The position numbers were made by a program, and so were the translations under genes. A model generated the notes under the pieces. It was not told the DNA's origin, did not search any database, and saw only the letters and a program-made list of their open reading frames with translations. Shown here piece after piece: positions 1 through 8,390 of a DNA stretch of 64,000 nucleotides. The first letter of the stretch is position 1; each line of letters starts with the position of its first letter. The DNA comes from Amycolatopsis saalfeldensis (GTDB lineage: Bacteria > Actinomycetota > Actinomycetes > Mycobacteriales > Pseudonocardiaceae): NCBI RefSeq assembly GCF_900110575.1, contig NZ_FOEF01000014.1, positions 177,712-241,711 of the forward strand, written 5' to 3'.

Positions 1-487
1 ACGCGAGCTGGCCGGCAACGGCGATCACGCCCTGGGACCCGCTGCACAGCGGGTCCTCGCGCCACGCGCGCCGCGCGAGCTGCTTCGCGGTGAGAAGCGC
101 GTCGATACGGCCCGCGCCCGTCTCGTCGGCGCGCGCGAGCACCAGGACCGTGTCCACGGCCGTCTGGCGCGCGAACGCCGACCGCGCCGGGGGAAGCGCC
201 GCCGCCAGCTCGTCCGGCTCGAGGTGCCGGAACAGCCGGACGGTGGCATCGGTGAGCGTGCCCGGCGGCGGATCGTCGAGCAGCGCGAGATCGCGTAACG
301 CCCGCGTCGGCCAGTCGCCGAGTGCCGCCGCGAGCGTCGACTTCCCCGTGCCGGCCGCGCCGGTGATGCCGACGCGCAACGGCTGTTCGAGGTGCTCCAG
401 CGCCTCACGCAGCAGCCCGGCCGCACGCGGACTGTCGCGGTAGAGCGAAAAAGCGTCGGCCAGCAGGCCCCGGACGTCCTCGGTCAC
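1..487 (-). CDS. iniC: IniC-like dynamin-family GTPase, 5' part only (runs off the left edge)
   Basis: About 162 N-terminal residues are visible. A P-loop GAAGTGKST sits at residues 43-51, followed by a region LLDDPPPGTL where a G3 motif is expected and VLVLARADET where the G4 (xKxD) motif is expected. The GTG start at 487 overlaps the TGA stop of the upstream GTPase gene by 4 bp (GTGA), so the two are translationally coupled. Mycobacterial iniBAC has the same order: iniB, then two dynamin-like GTPase genes. Dynamin-like proteins act at the membrane; the IniA/IniC pair is linked there to cell-wall stress and drug tolerance. The identity as IniC rests on position plus the P-loop; the C-terminal two thirds are outside the window. 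Confidence 0.7.
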   Translation of the reverse strand, partial: MTEDVRGLLADAFSLYRDSPRAAGLLREALEHLEQPLRVGITGAAGTGKSTLAAALGDWPTRALRDLALLDDPPPGTLTDATVRLFRHLEPDELAAALPPARSAFARQTAVDTVLVLARADETGAGRIDALLTAKQLARRAWREDPLCSGSQGVIAVAGQLA

Positions 488-2256
488 GCGGGCAGCTCCC
501 GTGGCGCGCGGCCCGCGAGCAGGCCCAGCTCCCCGGCACGCTGGTGCAGAGAAGCGAGCCGCTCGATCTCCCGCCGCAGCCGGACGGTCCGGCGCTCCCG
601 CTCCGCCGACCCCGCGATGATCGTCTCGCGCTCCCGCGCCAGCTGCTCGGACAGATCGTCGGCGAGCGCGGTGAAGTGGTCACGCAGTTTCCGCTGCACA
701 CCGCGGATCGAGTCGCGGCAGTCCTTGCTGAACCGCAGGAAGACGTCGTCGACGTGGCGCTGGGCGGTCATCTTCGCCACGGCCTGCCGTCGCTGCAGCC
801 GCATGCCGCCCTCGTCGCTGATCGTCTTGGCGGCGAACGCCGCGCCCGCGGTCAGCGAGATCGGGTTGAGCAGCGTCAGCCCGGCGAGATTGGTGATCAG
901 GCCGAACATCAGCACACCGCCGTACGAGCCGCGCAGGCCGGTGAACAGCTTCTGGCCGATCTTGAACCGCTCGATGCGCGGCTGGCGGACCTCGCCGATC
1001 AGGTCGGACCCGGAATCCGCGAGCCTCAGGTCCGGCTGGTCGTACTGCTCCCCGAAGCTCACCGCGACGGCCTGCGCGATCCACTCCGCCCGCTCGGCGG
1101 CCCAGGTGTAGTTCGTCTCGACGGCCTTGGCGAGCGTGTCGTCGAGCCACGGCCCGAACTCGTCCCACAGCTTGATCGGGTCGCCGCGGTCGAAGGTCTC
1201 GTCGATGACCTCGACGATGTGCCGGGTCCGCTCACGCAGGTCGTACTCGGCGTCCGACATCAGGTCGGCGATCTCGTCGGAGAGCAGGTTCTGCCAGCGG
1301 GTGTTGCGCCTGCGCAGGTCGTCGGCCTTGCGCTGGGCGCGGTGCAGCAACGTGGTCTGGTCGACGCCCGCGTCCTTTCCCGCCGCCTCGGCGCGGGTGC
1401 GCAGCGTCTCGACCAGCTCCGCGGCCGCGGCCCGCACACTCACCGCGGCGAGCAGCGCGCTCGACCGCTCCGCCGGGCGCGCGACCTGTTCGGCGATCCA
1501 CGACAGCAGTTCCGGGAAACCGGAGCGGGCATTCAGCTCCTGGTCCCCCGTTTTCGCCGCGGCCTGGCGGACCGTGGCCGAGACGGGCAGCACCCGCGCG
1601 TCGATGCCGGCGCCGGACAGCGCCGTGCGGTCCTCCTCGGCGACGGCGCGCCAGCTCGGGCAGACGTCGACCTTGGTCAGGGCCAGGATCACGTGCGGGC
1701 ACCAGGTGCGGACGTGGTGGGCCAGCGCCAGCTCGGCCGGGCTGAGCGCCGTGGTGGCGTCGGAAACGAGGATCACGGCGTCGGCGTCGGCGAGGACGTC
1801 GAGGGCGGCCGCCGTGCGGGCCGAGCGGGGATCGCCGATGGCGGGGGTGTCGACAAGCACCAGGCCCGCGGAGAGCAGCTCACGCGGGACGCCGACTTCG
1901 ACGCGGCGCAACGATCCCGTGGGCCGCGCGCCGACTTCACCGGTCATCCGCTCGACGGCGACCGGGATGCGCTCCTCGGCGCGCCCGATCAGCGTGGCGG
2001 CCGGCTCGGCGGCGTAGCCGATCTCGACCGGCACCGCCGGGGTGGGCGCGTCACCGACCGCGCAGACCGGCGCGTTCAGCACCGCGTTGACGAGATAGCC
2101 CTTGCCCTGCTTCGGAAAGCCGAGCACGGCAACCCGGGTCCCCCCGGACGGCCGGTCCCGGCGGCGGCGGAGGCGTAGCGCCAGGTCCTCGCGGCCGTGC
2201 GTCCGGCAGGCGTCCAAGGTCTCGTCGAGCACTTCGAGCCAAGGTGGAGCGGTCAC
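484..2256 (-). CDS. iniA: IniA-like dynamin-family GTPase
   Basis: 590 residues. The P-loop at residues 46-53 reads GFPKQGKG, with Gly instead of Ser/Thr after the lysine, which is unusual. A G3-like VLVDTPAIGDP and a G4 LALTKVDV follow. The middle and C-terminal part is helical with a hydrophobic stretch (LMFGLITNLAGLTLLNPISL) that could be the membrane paddle of bacterial dynamins. The frame stays open upstream to 2400, but that extension crosses a strong hairpin and the end of iniB; the GTG at 2256 has GGGAC upstream and starts the conserved part. Second gene of an iniB-iniA-iniC operon; its stop overlaps the start of the next gene. Role in envelope stress is inferred from mycobacteria. 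Confidence 0.75.
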   Translation of the reverse strand: MTAPPWLEVLDETLDACRTHGREDLALRLRRRRDRPSGGTRVAVLGFPKQGKGYLVNAVLNAPVCAVGDAPTPAVPVEIGYAAEPAATLIGRAEERIPVAVERMTGEVGARPTGSLRRVEVGVPRELLSAGLVLVDTPAIGDPRSARTAAALDVLADADAVILVSDATTALSPAELALAHHVRTWCPHVILALTKVDVCPSWRAVAEEDRTALSGAGIDARVLPVSATVRQAAAKTGDQELNARSGFPELLSWIAEQVARPAERSSALLAAVSVRAAAAELVETLRTRAEAAGKDAGVDQTTLLHRAQRKADDLRRRNTRWQNLLSDEIADLMSDAEYDLRERTRHIVEVIDETFDRGDPIKLWDEFGPWLDDTLAKAVETNYTWAAERAEWIAQAVAVSFGEQYDQPDLRLADSGSDLIGEVRQPRIERFKIGQKLFTGLRGSYGGVLMFGLITNLAGLTLLNPISLTAGAAFAAKTISDEGGMRLQRRQAVAKMTAQRHVDDVFLRFSKDCRDSIRGVQRKLRDHFTALADDLSEQLARERETIIAGSAERERRTVRLRREIERLASLHQRAGELGLLAGRAPRELPA

Positions 2257-2300
2257 GACCAAGCAGTGTCCCCCGTGCACGCGGAGTATTCGAACCGGGT

Positions 2301-2337
2301 GGTGGCTCCGCGGTCGCACCCAGACCGCGGAGCCACC
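2301..2337 (-). terminator. Intercistronic hairpin between iniB and iniA
   Basis: A perfect 15-bp inverted repeat (arms 2301-2315, GGTGGCTCCGCGGTC, and 2323-2337) with a 7-nt loop lies between the iniB stop (2354) and the iniA start (2256). There is no T-run on either side, as is common in actinomycetes. It would act as a terminator or attenuator, or as an mRNA processing/stability element that makes iniB mRNA more abundant than the GTPase mRNA. A shorter 6-bp repeat overlaps the iniB stop codon at 2347-2360. Confidence 0.7.
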
Positions 2338-2353
2338 TCCGTCAGACCTCTGC

Positions 2354-3538
2354 TCAGAGGGAAAGGTGCAGGTCGCCGCCACCGTGCTGCGACTCGACAC
2401 CGGCGTGGAGGCCGAGGCCGCCCAGCGCGTCGTGCAGCGGGGCCGTCACCGTCGAGACGGTGTCGTGCACCGCGCCGACACCGGCGTCGGTGCCGCTGTG
2501 GACCGCGTCGGCACCGGTGTAGCCCGCGTCGGTGCCGGTGTGGACCGCGTCCGTGCCGCTGTCGGCCCGCTCGCCGAGGTCCGGCGTGGGCACGGCCGAC
2601 TGCGCGCCGTGGGCCAGGCTGCCGGCGGCGTGCTCCAGGCCGGCGGGGCTGAGCGCCCCGGCCAGGTGGCCGACCGGCGCGGTGAGGTGACCGGCCAGGT
2701 CGCTGACGTGGCCCGCGATGCCGCCGCCGGCCTCGGTCAGATGACCGGCCAGGTCGCCGACCGGCGCGGTGGCGCCGGTGACGTCCGGGATCTGCGAGGT
2801 CAGGCCGCTGACGTCCGGGACCTGCGAGGTCAAGCCGCTGACGTCCACCGGGGACGCGTGCTCGACCGCGCCGACGACGTCGCCGCCCAGGTGCTGGACC
2901 TGCGAGGCCGCGCCGTTGGCGAGGCCGCCGGCCTTCGCGACGGCGTCGGAGTCGAGGCCGTTGGAGAGGTCGTTGCCGAAGGAGAACGAGCTGGCGGGGC
3001 TCTGCGCCAGCGCGGTGACGCCGGCGACGGTGTTCTGCACCTCGCCGAGGCCCGGCAGCGCGGGCACGCCCGGCAGCGCCGGGATCGCGGGCACGCCGGG
3101 CTGGGCCGGCAGGGTCGCGCCCGGCAGGGCCGGCAGCGCGGGCAGGCCCGGGACCGCGCCGATGGGCAGGTCGCCCACGGGCAGGTCGCCGACGGGCAGG
3201 TCGCCGATGGCGGGCAGGGCCGGCAGCGACGGGGCGTCGACGGCGGGCAGGCCGAAGGACGCGGTCAGCGCCTGGAGCTGCTCGATCGCGCCCTGCGGGC
3301 CGTCGGCCAGTACCCCGGTGAGGTCGCCGGCCTGCGGCAGGTGGCCGAGCGAGGTCAGGTTGTCGACCGGCACGTAGTCGAGCACGAGCGGCATGACCTC
3401 GTGCACGTCGGCGGCACTGATGTCACCGAGGCCGGCGGCGGCCAGCGCGGCCTGCGGGTCCTGGCCGAACGACGCCAGCGCGGCCGGGTCGCCGAGCAGG
3501 TTGAGCGTGAAATCGTGCAGGGTCTGCACCGGGTCCAT
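2354..3538 (-). CDS. iniB: IniB N-terminal-domain protein
   Basis: 394 residues. The N-terminal 60 residues (MDPVQTLHDFTLNLLGDP...) carry the IniB N-terminal domain seen in mycobacterial IniB. The rest is low complexity, rich in Gly, Ala, Pro and Asp, with repeated units such as DLPVGDLPVGDLP (residues about 110-122) and SGLTSQ-x-PDV (about 235-255). ATG start at 3538 with GGAG about 9 nt upstream. First gene of the iniBAC-like operon and divergent from the Hsp70-like/IniR-like pair. The function of IniB is unknown; the iniBAC operon is induced by cell-wall inhibitors in mycobacteria. No signal peptide is apparent. Confidence 0.85.
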   Translation of the reverse strand: MDPVQTLHDFTLNLLGDPAALASFGQDPQAALAAAGLGDISAADVHEVMPLVLDYVPVDNLTSLGHLPQAGDLTGVLADGPQGAIEQLQALTASFGLPAVDAPSLPALPAIGDLPVGDLPVGDLPIGAVPGLPALPALPGATLPAQPGVPAIPALPGVPALPGLGEVQNTVAGVTALAQSPASSFSFGNDLSNGLDSDAVAKAGGLANGAASQVQHLGGDVVGAVEHASPVDVSGLTSQVPDVSGLTSQIPDVTGATAPVGDLAGHLTEAGGGIAGHVSDLAGHLTAPVGHLAGALSPAGLEHAAGSLAHGAQSAVPTPDLGERADSGTDAVHTGTDAGYTGADAVHSGTDAGVGAVHDTVSTVTAPLHDALGGLGLHAGVESQHGGGDLHLSL

Positions 3539-3670
3539 GGGGAGATCTCCAGATTTGTTCGTCTGTACGGGGGATTGACCGGACCGTCTCCGGTCTGGGT
3601 GGCGCTCAAGGTAGGGACCCCGGACCCCCGCCTACATCGGGGTTTACTCCCAGTCGCGACTCGCTCAGCC

Positions 3671-3714
3671 GTTAGGGAGTCGATATGAGATCGTTAGGGG
3701 GTTAGGGGCTCGAT
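3671..3714. promoter_or_regulatory. GTTAGGG repeats in the divergent iniB/Hsp70-like promoter region
   Basis: The gene-free stretch 3539-3848 separates iniB from the divergent Hsp70-like gene. It holds GTTAGGG at 3671, 3693 and 3701 in the same orientation. The first and last belong to a 14-mer present twice 30 bp apart, about three helical turns (GTTAGGGAGTCGAT and GTTAGGGGCTCGAT). Same-face direct repeats are expected of a LuxR/MalT-type activator site, and a large regulator of that type is encoded two genes away. Assignment as operators is inference. No clear -10/-35 pair was identified. Confidence 0.4.
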
Positions 3715-3848
3715 CGGGCGAGCCGATGTTGGGCCGAATCCCACCGTCTGGCTTGCTCGAATGACCCTTACGGGTGAGGATGGACTACCCCTAGTGGTCC
3801 CTTAGGCCGATTGGCGGCCCCCCTGTCCAACGAAGGGAGGAAGCGGCG

Positions 3849-4991
3849 TTGCCCTACGTGCTCGGCATCGATGTCGCCCACGCCCGGACCCACGCCGCCA
3901 CCCGTCTCCGGCGAGGAGACGGCTGGGAGGCCCCCGAACCGCTGTGGCTGGGTGAGCAGACCCCCGCTGCCGCGTCCGCGCTGTTCCTCGACGACGAGGG
4001 CTACCTGCTGACCGGCGATGCCGCCGCGCGCGCCGGGGCCGCCGTGCCGTCGCGCCTGCTCACCGGGTTCCACCGGCGGATCGGCGACGACGTGCCGATG
4101 CTGATCGAGGCCGACGCGTTCTCGCCCGAATCACTGACCACCGTGCTCGTCGAGGGCATCGCGGAGCACGCGGCCACGCAGTTCGGCGGCACGCCCCGCC
4201 ATCTCGTGGTGACCCACCCCGGCGACTGGGGCGACTACCGGCGGGACCTGCTTCGCCGCGCGCTGGCCGAATCGGGGTTCACGGCGGTGACGCTGCTGCC
4301 CGGCTCGATCGCGGCGCTGTACGCGCACCTGCCGGAGCCCGGCGCGGGCGACCAGACCGCGGCCGTCTGCGAATTCGGCCCCGACGGCGTCACGGTCACC
4401 CTCGCGACGGCGTCCGGCGCGAGCGGCTGGGTGTCGCGGACGAGCACCGAGGGCGTCGCCCCCGCGGCCGCCGTGAGCACTGCTTTCGCACTCGCGCACT
4501 CCGCTTCGGTCACGCCGGATTCGTTGGCGGGCATCGTGTTCTGCGGCGAGCCCGGCCCGGGCGCGCTGCCGGGCCGGCTGCCCTGCCCCGTGTTCGCCGG
4601 TCCCCGGCCGGCGCTGACGGCGGCGTTCGGGGCGAGTAGCCTCGCCGCCCAACGGACGAGCCCGCCCTCGCGGCGGGAGCGGCCGGCCGCCGAGACCACC
4701 CTGCTGCCCCGTGTCGACCACCCGCCCGAGCTGACCGAGCGGCCCGCCCGGCCGCCGGTCGACATCAAGCCGTTCGAGCTGCCCGAGCCGGAAGGGGCCG
4801 CGAAGCTGCTCAAGCGGTGGCGACCGCTCGCCGCCGCAGCCGCGGTCCTCGCGATCGGCTCCTCCGTCCTGATCGCCACCCTGTCGTCCCACGAAGCCAC
4901 CGCAGACAAGGGAAACACCCCGCCCCACTCCGCCACCCTGAGCTCCTGCGCCCGCCCCGGCGCGGCCCCCACCGGTGAAGGTCACTGTTGA
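3849..4991 (+). CDS. Hsp70/actin-fold protein with a C-terminal membrane segment
   Basis: 380 residues. The N-terminus (YVLGIDVAHARTHAATRL) matches the phosphate-1 region of the Hsp70/actin ATPase fold, and a nucleotide-binding-domain-sized region follows to about residue 270. A Pro-rich linker then leads to one membrane segment near residues 328-346 (LAAAAAVLAIGSSVLIATL) and a short tail of about 30 residues. There is no substrate-binding domain of DnaK type. TTG start at 3849 preceded by GGAGG 8 nt upstream. Its stop overlaps the start of the LuxR-type regulator (TTGA), so the two are coupled. It may sense or signal envelope state to that regulator; this is inference from the gene arrangement. 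Confidence 0.7.
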   Translation: MPYVLGIDVAHARTHAATRLRRGDGWEAPEPLWLGEQTPAAASALFLDDEGYLLTGDAAARAGAAVPSRLLTGFHRRIGDDVPMLIEADAFSPESLTTVLVEGIAEHAATQFGGTPRHLVVTHPGDWGDYRRDLLRRALAESGFTAVTLLPGSIAALYAHLPEPGAGDQTAAVCEFGPDGVTVTLATASGASGWVSRTSTEGVAPAAAVSTAFALAHSASVTPDSLAGIVFCGEPGPGALPGRLPCPVFAGPRPALTAAFGASSLAAQRTSPPSRRERPAAETTLLPRVDHPPELTERPARPPVDIKPFELPEPEGAAKLLKRWRPLAAAAAVLAIGSSVLIATLSSHEATADKGNTPPHSATLSSCARPGAAPTGEGHC

Positions 4992-7498
4992 ACGCACTGC
5001 TGGCGAAAACCGGCACCGAAGCCGTCCACCCCGTCGCTCGCCGGCTCCTCGCCGAGCTGGCCGATGCCCCCGCGACACCCGCGAGGCTGGTTGTCGTCGC
5101 CCCCGGCGGCTACGGCAAGACCGCGCTGCTCGGCGCCCTCGACCGCGGTTACCGCGCGGCCGGCGTCGAGGCGACCCTCGTCGACGACGCCGACCAGCTC
5201 GGCGAAGAGGACCTGGCGAGACTGAGCACGCTCGCGACCACCGCCGAGGGCCCGATCGTGCTGGCCCATCGGCCGAACGCCGGTTCGGAGGCGTTGCGCA
5301 CGCTCGGCGAGGCGTTCGGGCGGCAGGCACCGCAGATCGTGCTGACGCCGCTGGGCCCCGACGAGGTGGCCGCGCTGGCCCGGCAGCTCACCGGCCGGTC
5401 CGTCGACGCGAAGACGGCCGCCGCGCTGCACACCCGCACCGGCGGGGTCCCGCGGCTGGTGGAGCGCGTGGTGACCGGCCGGCTGTCGGACTTCCGCGCC
5501 GAACTGGCCGAGCTGGACGAAGACGTGCTGCGGTACCTCATCGCCGCCGAGGCCGGCGCGGGCCGGAACCTGGACCTGTTGTGCGCGCTGCTCGGCCGTT
5601 CGCCGGACCGGCTGCCGGAGATCGTCGACGGCGCCCGCGCCACCGGTCTGCTCGACGCCGAGGACGCGCTACTCCCCGTGGCCGCCGAGGCCGTCCGCAC
5701 GTACGGCCCCCCGGCGCGGCGGCTGACGGCGTTGCAGCAGCTGGTGGAGCTGCAGCTGCGCAACGGCCTGCCGGTGCTGGAACTCGCGAAGTCGTTGCTG
5801 GACACGGGAAGCTCCGGCTCCAGCGCGGCCGCCGCCTTCGCCGCCGCTGCGGGCGAAGCCCTGCCGACTGATGCGAAGCTGGCCGCGAGCCTGTACGAAG
5901 CCGCTTCGGAGGCTGGCACGCGCGACGCGCTGGTGACCACGGGCTGGGCCCGCGCCGCCGCGTTGTCCGGCGACCTCGACACCGCCCTGCGCCTCGGCGA
6001 CGGCATGCTGAGCGCTGCCGACCTCGACACCCGGGCCGCGGGCGCCGAGATCGCCGCCACCGTCCTCGCCCACCGCGGCGAACTTGCCCGCAGCGCCGAG
6101 CTGTACCGCTGGGCGGGTCTCTGCGCCGCGGAGCCGAACCCCGACAGCGCTGACGGTGCGGACGACTTCACCGGCCCTTCGCCCTCCGCGGGCGAGGGGT
6201 ACCGGTGGACGGGACAGGGCGCGGTGAACGCGTTTGCCGCGATCGCGCTGGTCGGGACCGGCGAGCTGGCCGGTGCGCGGGAAGTGCTGCGGACGCCGGC
6301 GCCCGGGATGGCGCCGACGCTGTTCGCGGGCGCGGCGAGCCGCACGGCGGACGGGATCGCCGAGTCGGTGACCGGGCACGGGACCGAAAGCCTGTCGACG
6401 CTGGTCGGGGCGGCGGCGATGCTGGAGCCGTCCGGGGGCGGCGCGCCGTTGCCGGACAGCCCGGCCGCGCTCGCGGCGATCGTCGGGCTGCACACCGGTG
6501 AGCTGGGGCTCGCCGAGTCCGTGCTCACGCGCGCGCTCGCCAGCGAAGTCGGCGGCGACCTGCTGGCGACGCGGCACCGCCTGTTGCTCGGCTGGGTCGC
6601 GATGACGGCGGGCAACCTGAGCACGGCCGACGAGCACCGGAACGCCGTCGCCGCGTCCGGCCGGCTCGAGGCCAGGGACGAGCTGTTCTTCGCGACGCTG
6701 GAGCTGGGGCTGGCGCGCCGGGCGAGCGACCTCGTCGGGCTGCAGCGGTCGTGGGACCGCGCGTACCAGGCGTCGATGCGGCAGCAGACCGACCTGTTCA
6801 CCCTGCTGCCGCTGGGTGAGCTGGCGATCGCCGCCGCGCGCACCGGCGCGCACGCGAAGCTCGCCCGTCAGCTCGAACGCGCCCACGAGATGCTCGACCG
6901 CCTCGCCAACCCTCCATTGTGGACGGTTTCGCTGTGCTGGCACGAGCTGCACGCGGCCATCACGCTGGAGGACCGCGCCACCGTCGAGAAGCAGCTGACG
7001 GCGCTGGCGGGCTTCGCGGACTGCGGCCGTTACCCGTCGGCGCTCGCGCGGGCGGCGTCGTGCTGGCTCGCCGTCCTGAGCGGCACCTTCGAGCCCGACA
7101 CCATCTCCGCGGCCGCCGCCGAGCTGCACGAGCTGGGCCTCGGCTGGGACGCGGCGCGCCTGGCGGGCCAGGCCGCGATCCGCACGTCCGACCGCAAGGC
7201 GATGGTGCAGCTGCTGGAAGCCGCCCGCCAGTTCCAGGGCATCACGAACCGGCGCGAGTCCCACGTCCCGGAGCCCACGGCGGGTGCCGGCCTGAGCGCG
7301 TTGAGCGAACGCGAGCTGGAAGTCGCGCGGCTGGTCGTCGAAGGCCTGACCTACAAACAGGCCGGCAGCAAGCTCTTCATCTCGGGCAAGACCGTGGAGC
7401 ACCACATGGCCCGCATCCGGGGCAAACTGGGCGCCACCGACCGCCGTGAACTGCTCGCCACCCTCCGCGAACTGCTGACCAAGCCCGACCCGTCCTGA
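4988..7498 (+). CDS. iniR: Large LuxR/MalT-like transcriptional regulator, IniR-like
   Basis: 836 residues. A Walker A motif GGYGKTALL lies near residues 40-48 in an N-terminal NTPase domain. A long TPR-like helical middle follows, and a C-terminal LuxR-type helix-turn-helix (about residues 770-830; LSERELEVARLVVEGLTYKQ) ends the protein. Length and layout fit MalT-type (LAL) activators and the mycobacterial IniR (about 830 residues), which is encoded beside iniBAC and activates it. Here it is coupled to the Hsp70-like gene (4-bp overlap, TTG start) and divergent from iniB. Regulation of the iniB promoter is the natural inference. The ligand cannot be read from the sequence. Confidence 0.75.
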   Translation: MNALLAKTGTEAVHPVARRLLAELADAPATPARLVVVAPGGYGKTALLGALDRGYRAAGVEATLVDDADQLGEEDLARLSTLATTAEGPIVLAHRPNAGSEALRTLGEAFGRQAPQIVLTPLGPDEVAALARQLTGRSVDAKTAAALHTRTGGVPRLVERVVTGRLSDFRAELAELDEDVLRYLIAAEAGAGRNLDLLCALLGRSPDRLPEIVDGARATGLLDAEDALLPVAAEAVRTYGPPARRLTALQQLVELQLRNGLPVLELAKSLLDTGSSGSSAAAAFAAAAGEALPTDAKLAASLYEAASEAGTRDALVTTGWARAAALSGDLDTALRLGDGMLSAADLDTRAAGAEIAATVLAHRGELARSAELYRWAGLCAAEPNPDSADGADDFTGPSPSAGEGYRWTGQGAVNAFAAIALVGTGELAGAREVLRTPAPGMAPTLFAGAASRTADGIAESVTGHGTESLSTLVGAAAMLEPSGGGAPLPDSPAALAAIVGLHTGELGLAESVLTRALASEVGGDLLATRHRLLLGWVAMTAGNLSTADEHRNAVAASGRLEARDELFFATLELGLARRASDLVGLQRSWDRAYQASMRQQTDLFTLLPLGELAIAAARTGAHAKLARQLERAHEMLDRLANPPLWTVSLCWHELHAAITLEDRATVEKQLTALAGFADCGRYPSALARAASCWLAVLSGTFEPDTISAAAAELHELGLGWDAARLAGQAAIRTSDRKAMVQLLEAARQFQGITNRRESHVPEPTAGAGLSALSERELEVARLVVEGLTYKQAGSKLFISGKTVEHHMARIRGKLGATDRRELLATLRELLTKPDPS

Positions 7499-7542
7499 GC
7501 GATTCCCGGGCGCGCCGCCGCGTGCGTCGGGGACCATGCGGC

Positions 7543-8379
7543 ATGCCCACCGATGCCTGGCACCTGACCGAAGACGTCGACGAGTTCCTCGCCCGAGCCC
7601 GCGGCTTCCTGCACTCGCGGGCGGCCCTGCACAACACGCCGCTGACCCTGATCGAGAAGCTGCGAGCGGCCGGGGGCGCCGACGGCACCGTCTTCGGCCG
7701 GCTGGAGCGAGCGGGCGAGGTCAGCGCTGTCTTCTACCTCCGCCCGTCCCTCCGGCTGGGCCTCACTCCCCTCTCCCCCGGGCAGACGGGCCGCCTCGCC
7801 GAGTACCTGGCCGGGCTCGGCCACGCGCTCTCCGGCGTCACCGCGGAGCACGACACGGCCGCTGCGTTCGCCGAGGCCTGGCACCAGCGCACGAACGCAT
7901 CGCCGACGCCGGGCCAGCGATTGCACCTGTACCGGCTCGGCACGCTCACCCCGCCGGAGCCCCGCCCGGCGGGCCGGGGACGCGCTGCGGGCGAGCCAGA
8001 CCGCGCGCAGCTCATCCGCTTGTGCAATGAGTTCGTCACCGAGGTCGGGGAAGTCCCGGCCGATTCGTGGGAAAGCTCACGCTTCGCCGACCGGCATTTC
8101 ACGTTCTGGGAGGCCCCGGACGGAACCCCGGTCTCCCTCGCGGCCAGGACCTCGATGATCGCCGGCATGGTCCGGGTGGACCCGGTCTACACCCCGGCCC
8201 AGCTGCGGGGCCACGGTTACGCGGGCGCCGTGACCGTCGAGGTGAGCAGGGCCGCGCTGGCCGCGGGCGCGCGGGACGTCGTCCTGTACACGGATCCGGC
8301 CAACGCCACCAGCAACGCCCTCTACCGGCGGATCGGGTACGCCCGGATCACCGACTTCGCCGGCTACGACTTCTCCTAG
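7543..8379 (+). CDS. GNAT-family N-acetyltransferase
   Basis: 278 residues. The C-terminal half carries the GNAT core: an acetyl-CoA-binding loop region VDPVYTPAQLRGHGYAGAVT (near residues 205-225) and the terminal NALYRRIGYARITD typical of motif B. The N-terminal half is a divergent second domain, as in the two-domain GNAT enzymes common in actinomycetes. ATG at 7543 chosen over an in-frame start at 7522, because the conserved sequence begins with MPTDAW. Substrate unknown. It ends 11 bp from the convergent flavin reductase gene. Confidence 0.75.
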   Translation: MPTDAWHLTEDVDEFLARARGFLHSRAALHNTPLTLIEKLRAAGGADGTVFGRLERAGEVSAVFYLRPSLRLGLTPLSPGQTGRLAEYLAGLGHALSGVTAEHDTAAAFAEAWHQRTNASPTPGQRLHLYRLGTLTPPEPRPAGRGRAAGEPDRAQLIRLCNEFVTEVGEVPADSWESSRFADRHFTFWEAPDGTPVSLAARTSMIAGMVRVDPVYTPAQLRGHGYAGAVTVEVSRAALAAGARDVVLYTDPANATSNALYRRIGYARITDFAGYDFS

Positions 8380-8390
8380 GGCCGGAGCCG

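Noticed and set aside
2257..2400. N-terminal extension of the IniA-like gene
   Set aside because: The extension crosses a perfect 15-bp hairpin and the end of iniB and has no family-like sequence; GTG at 2256 has a ribosome site.
5149..7537. Long antisense frames over the LuxR-type regulator
   Set aside because: These are shadows caused by high GC at third codon positions; their translations lack motifs and are Arg/Ala/Ser-rich.
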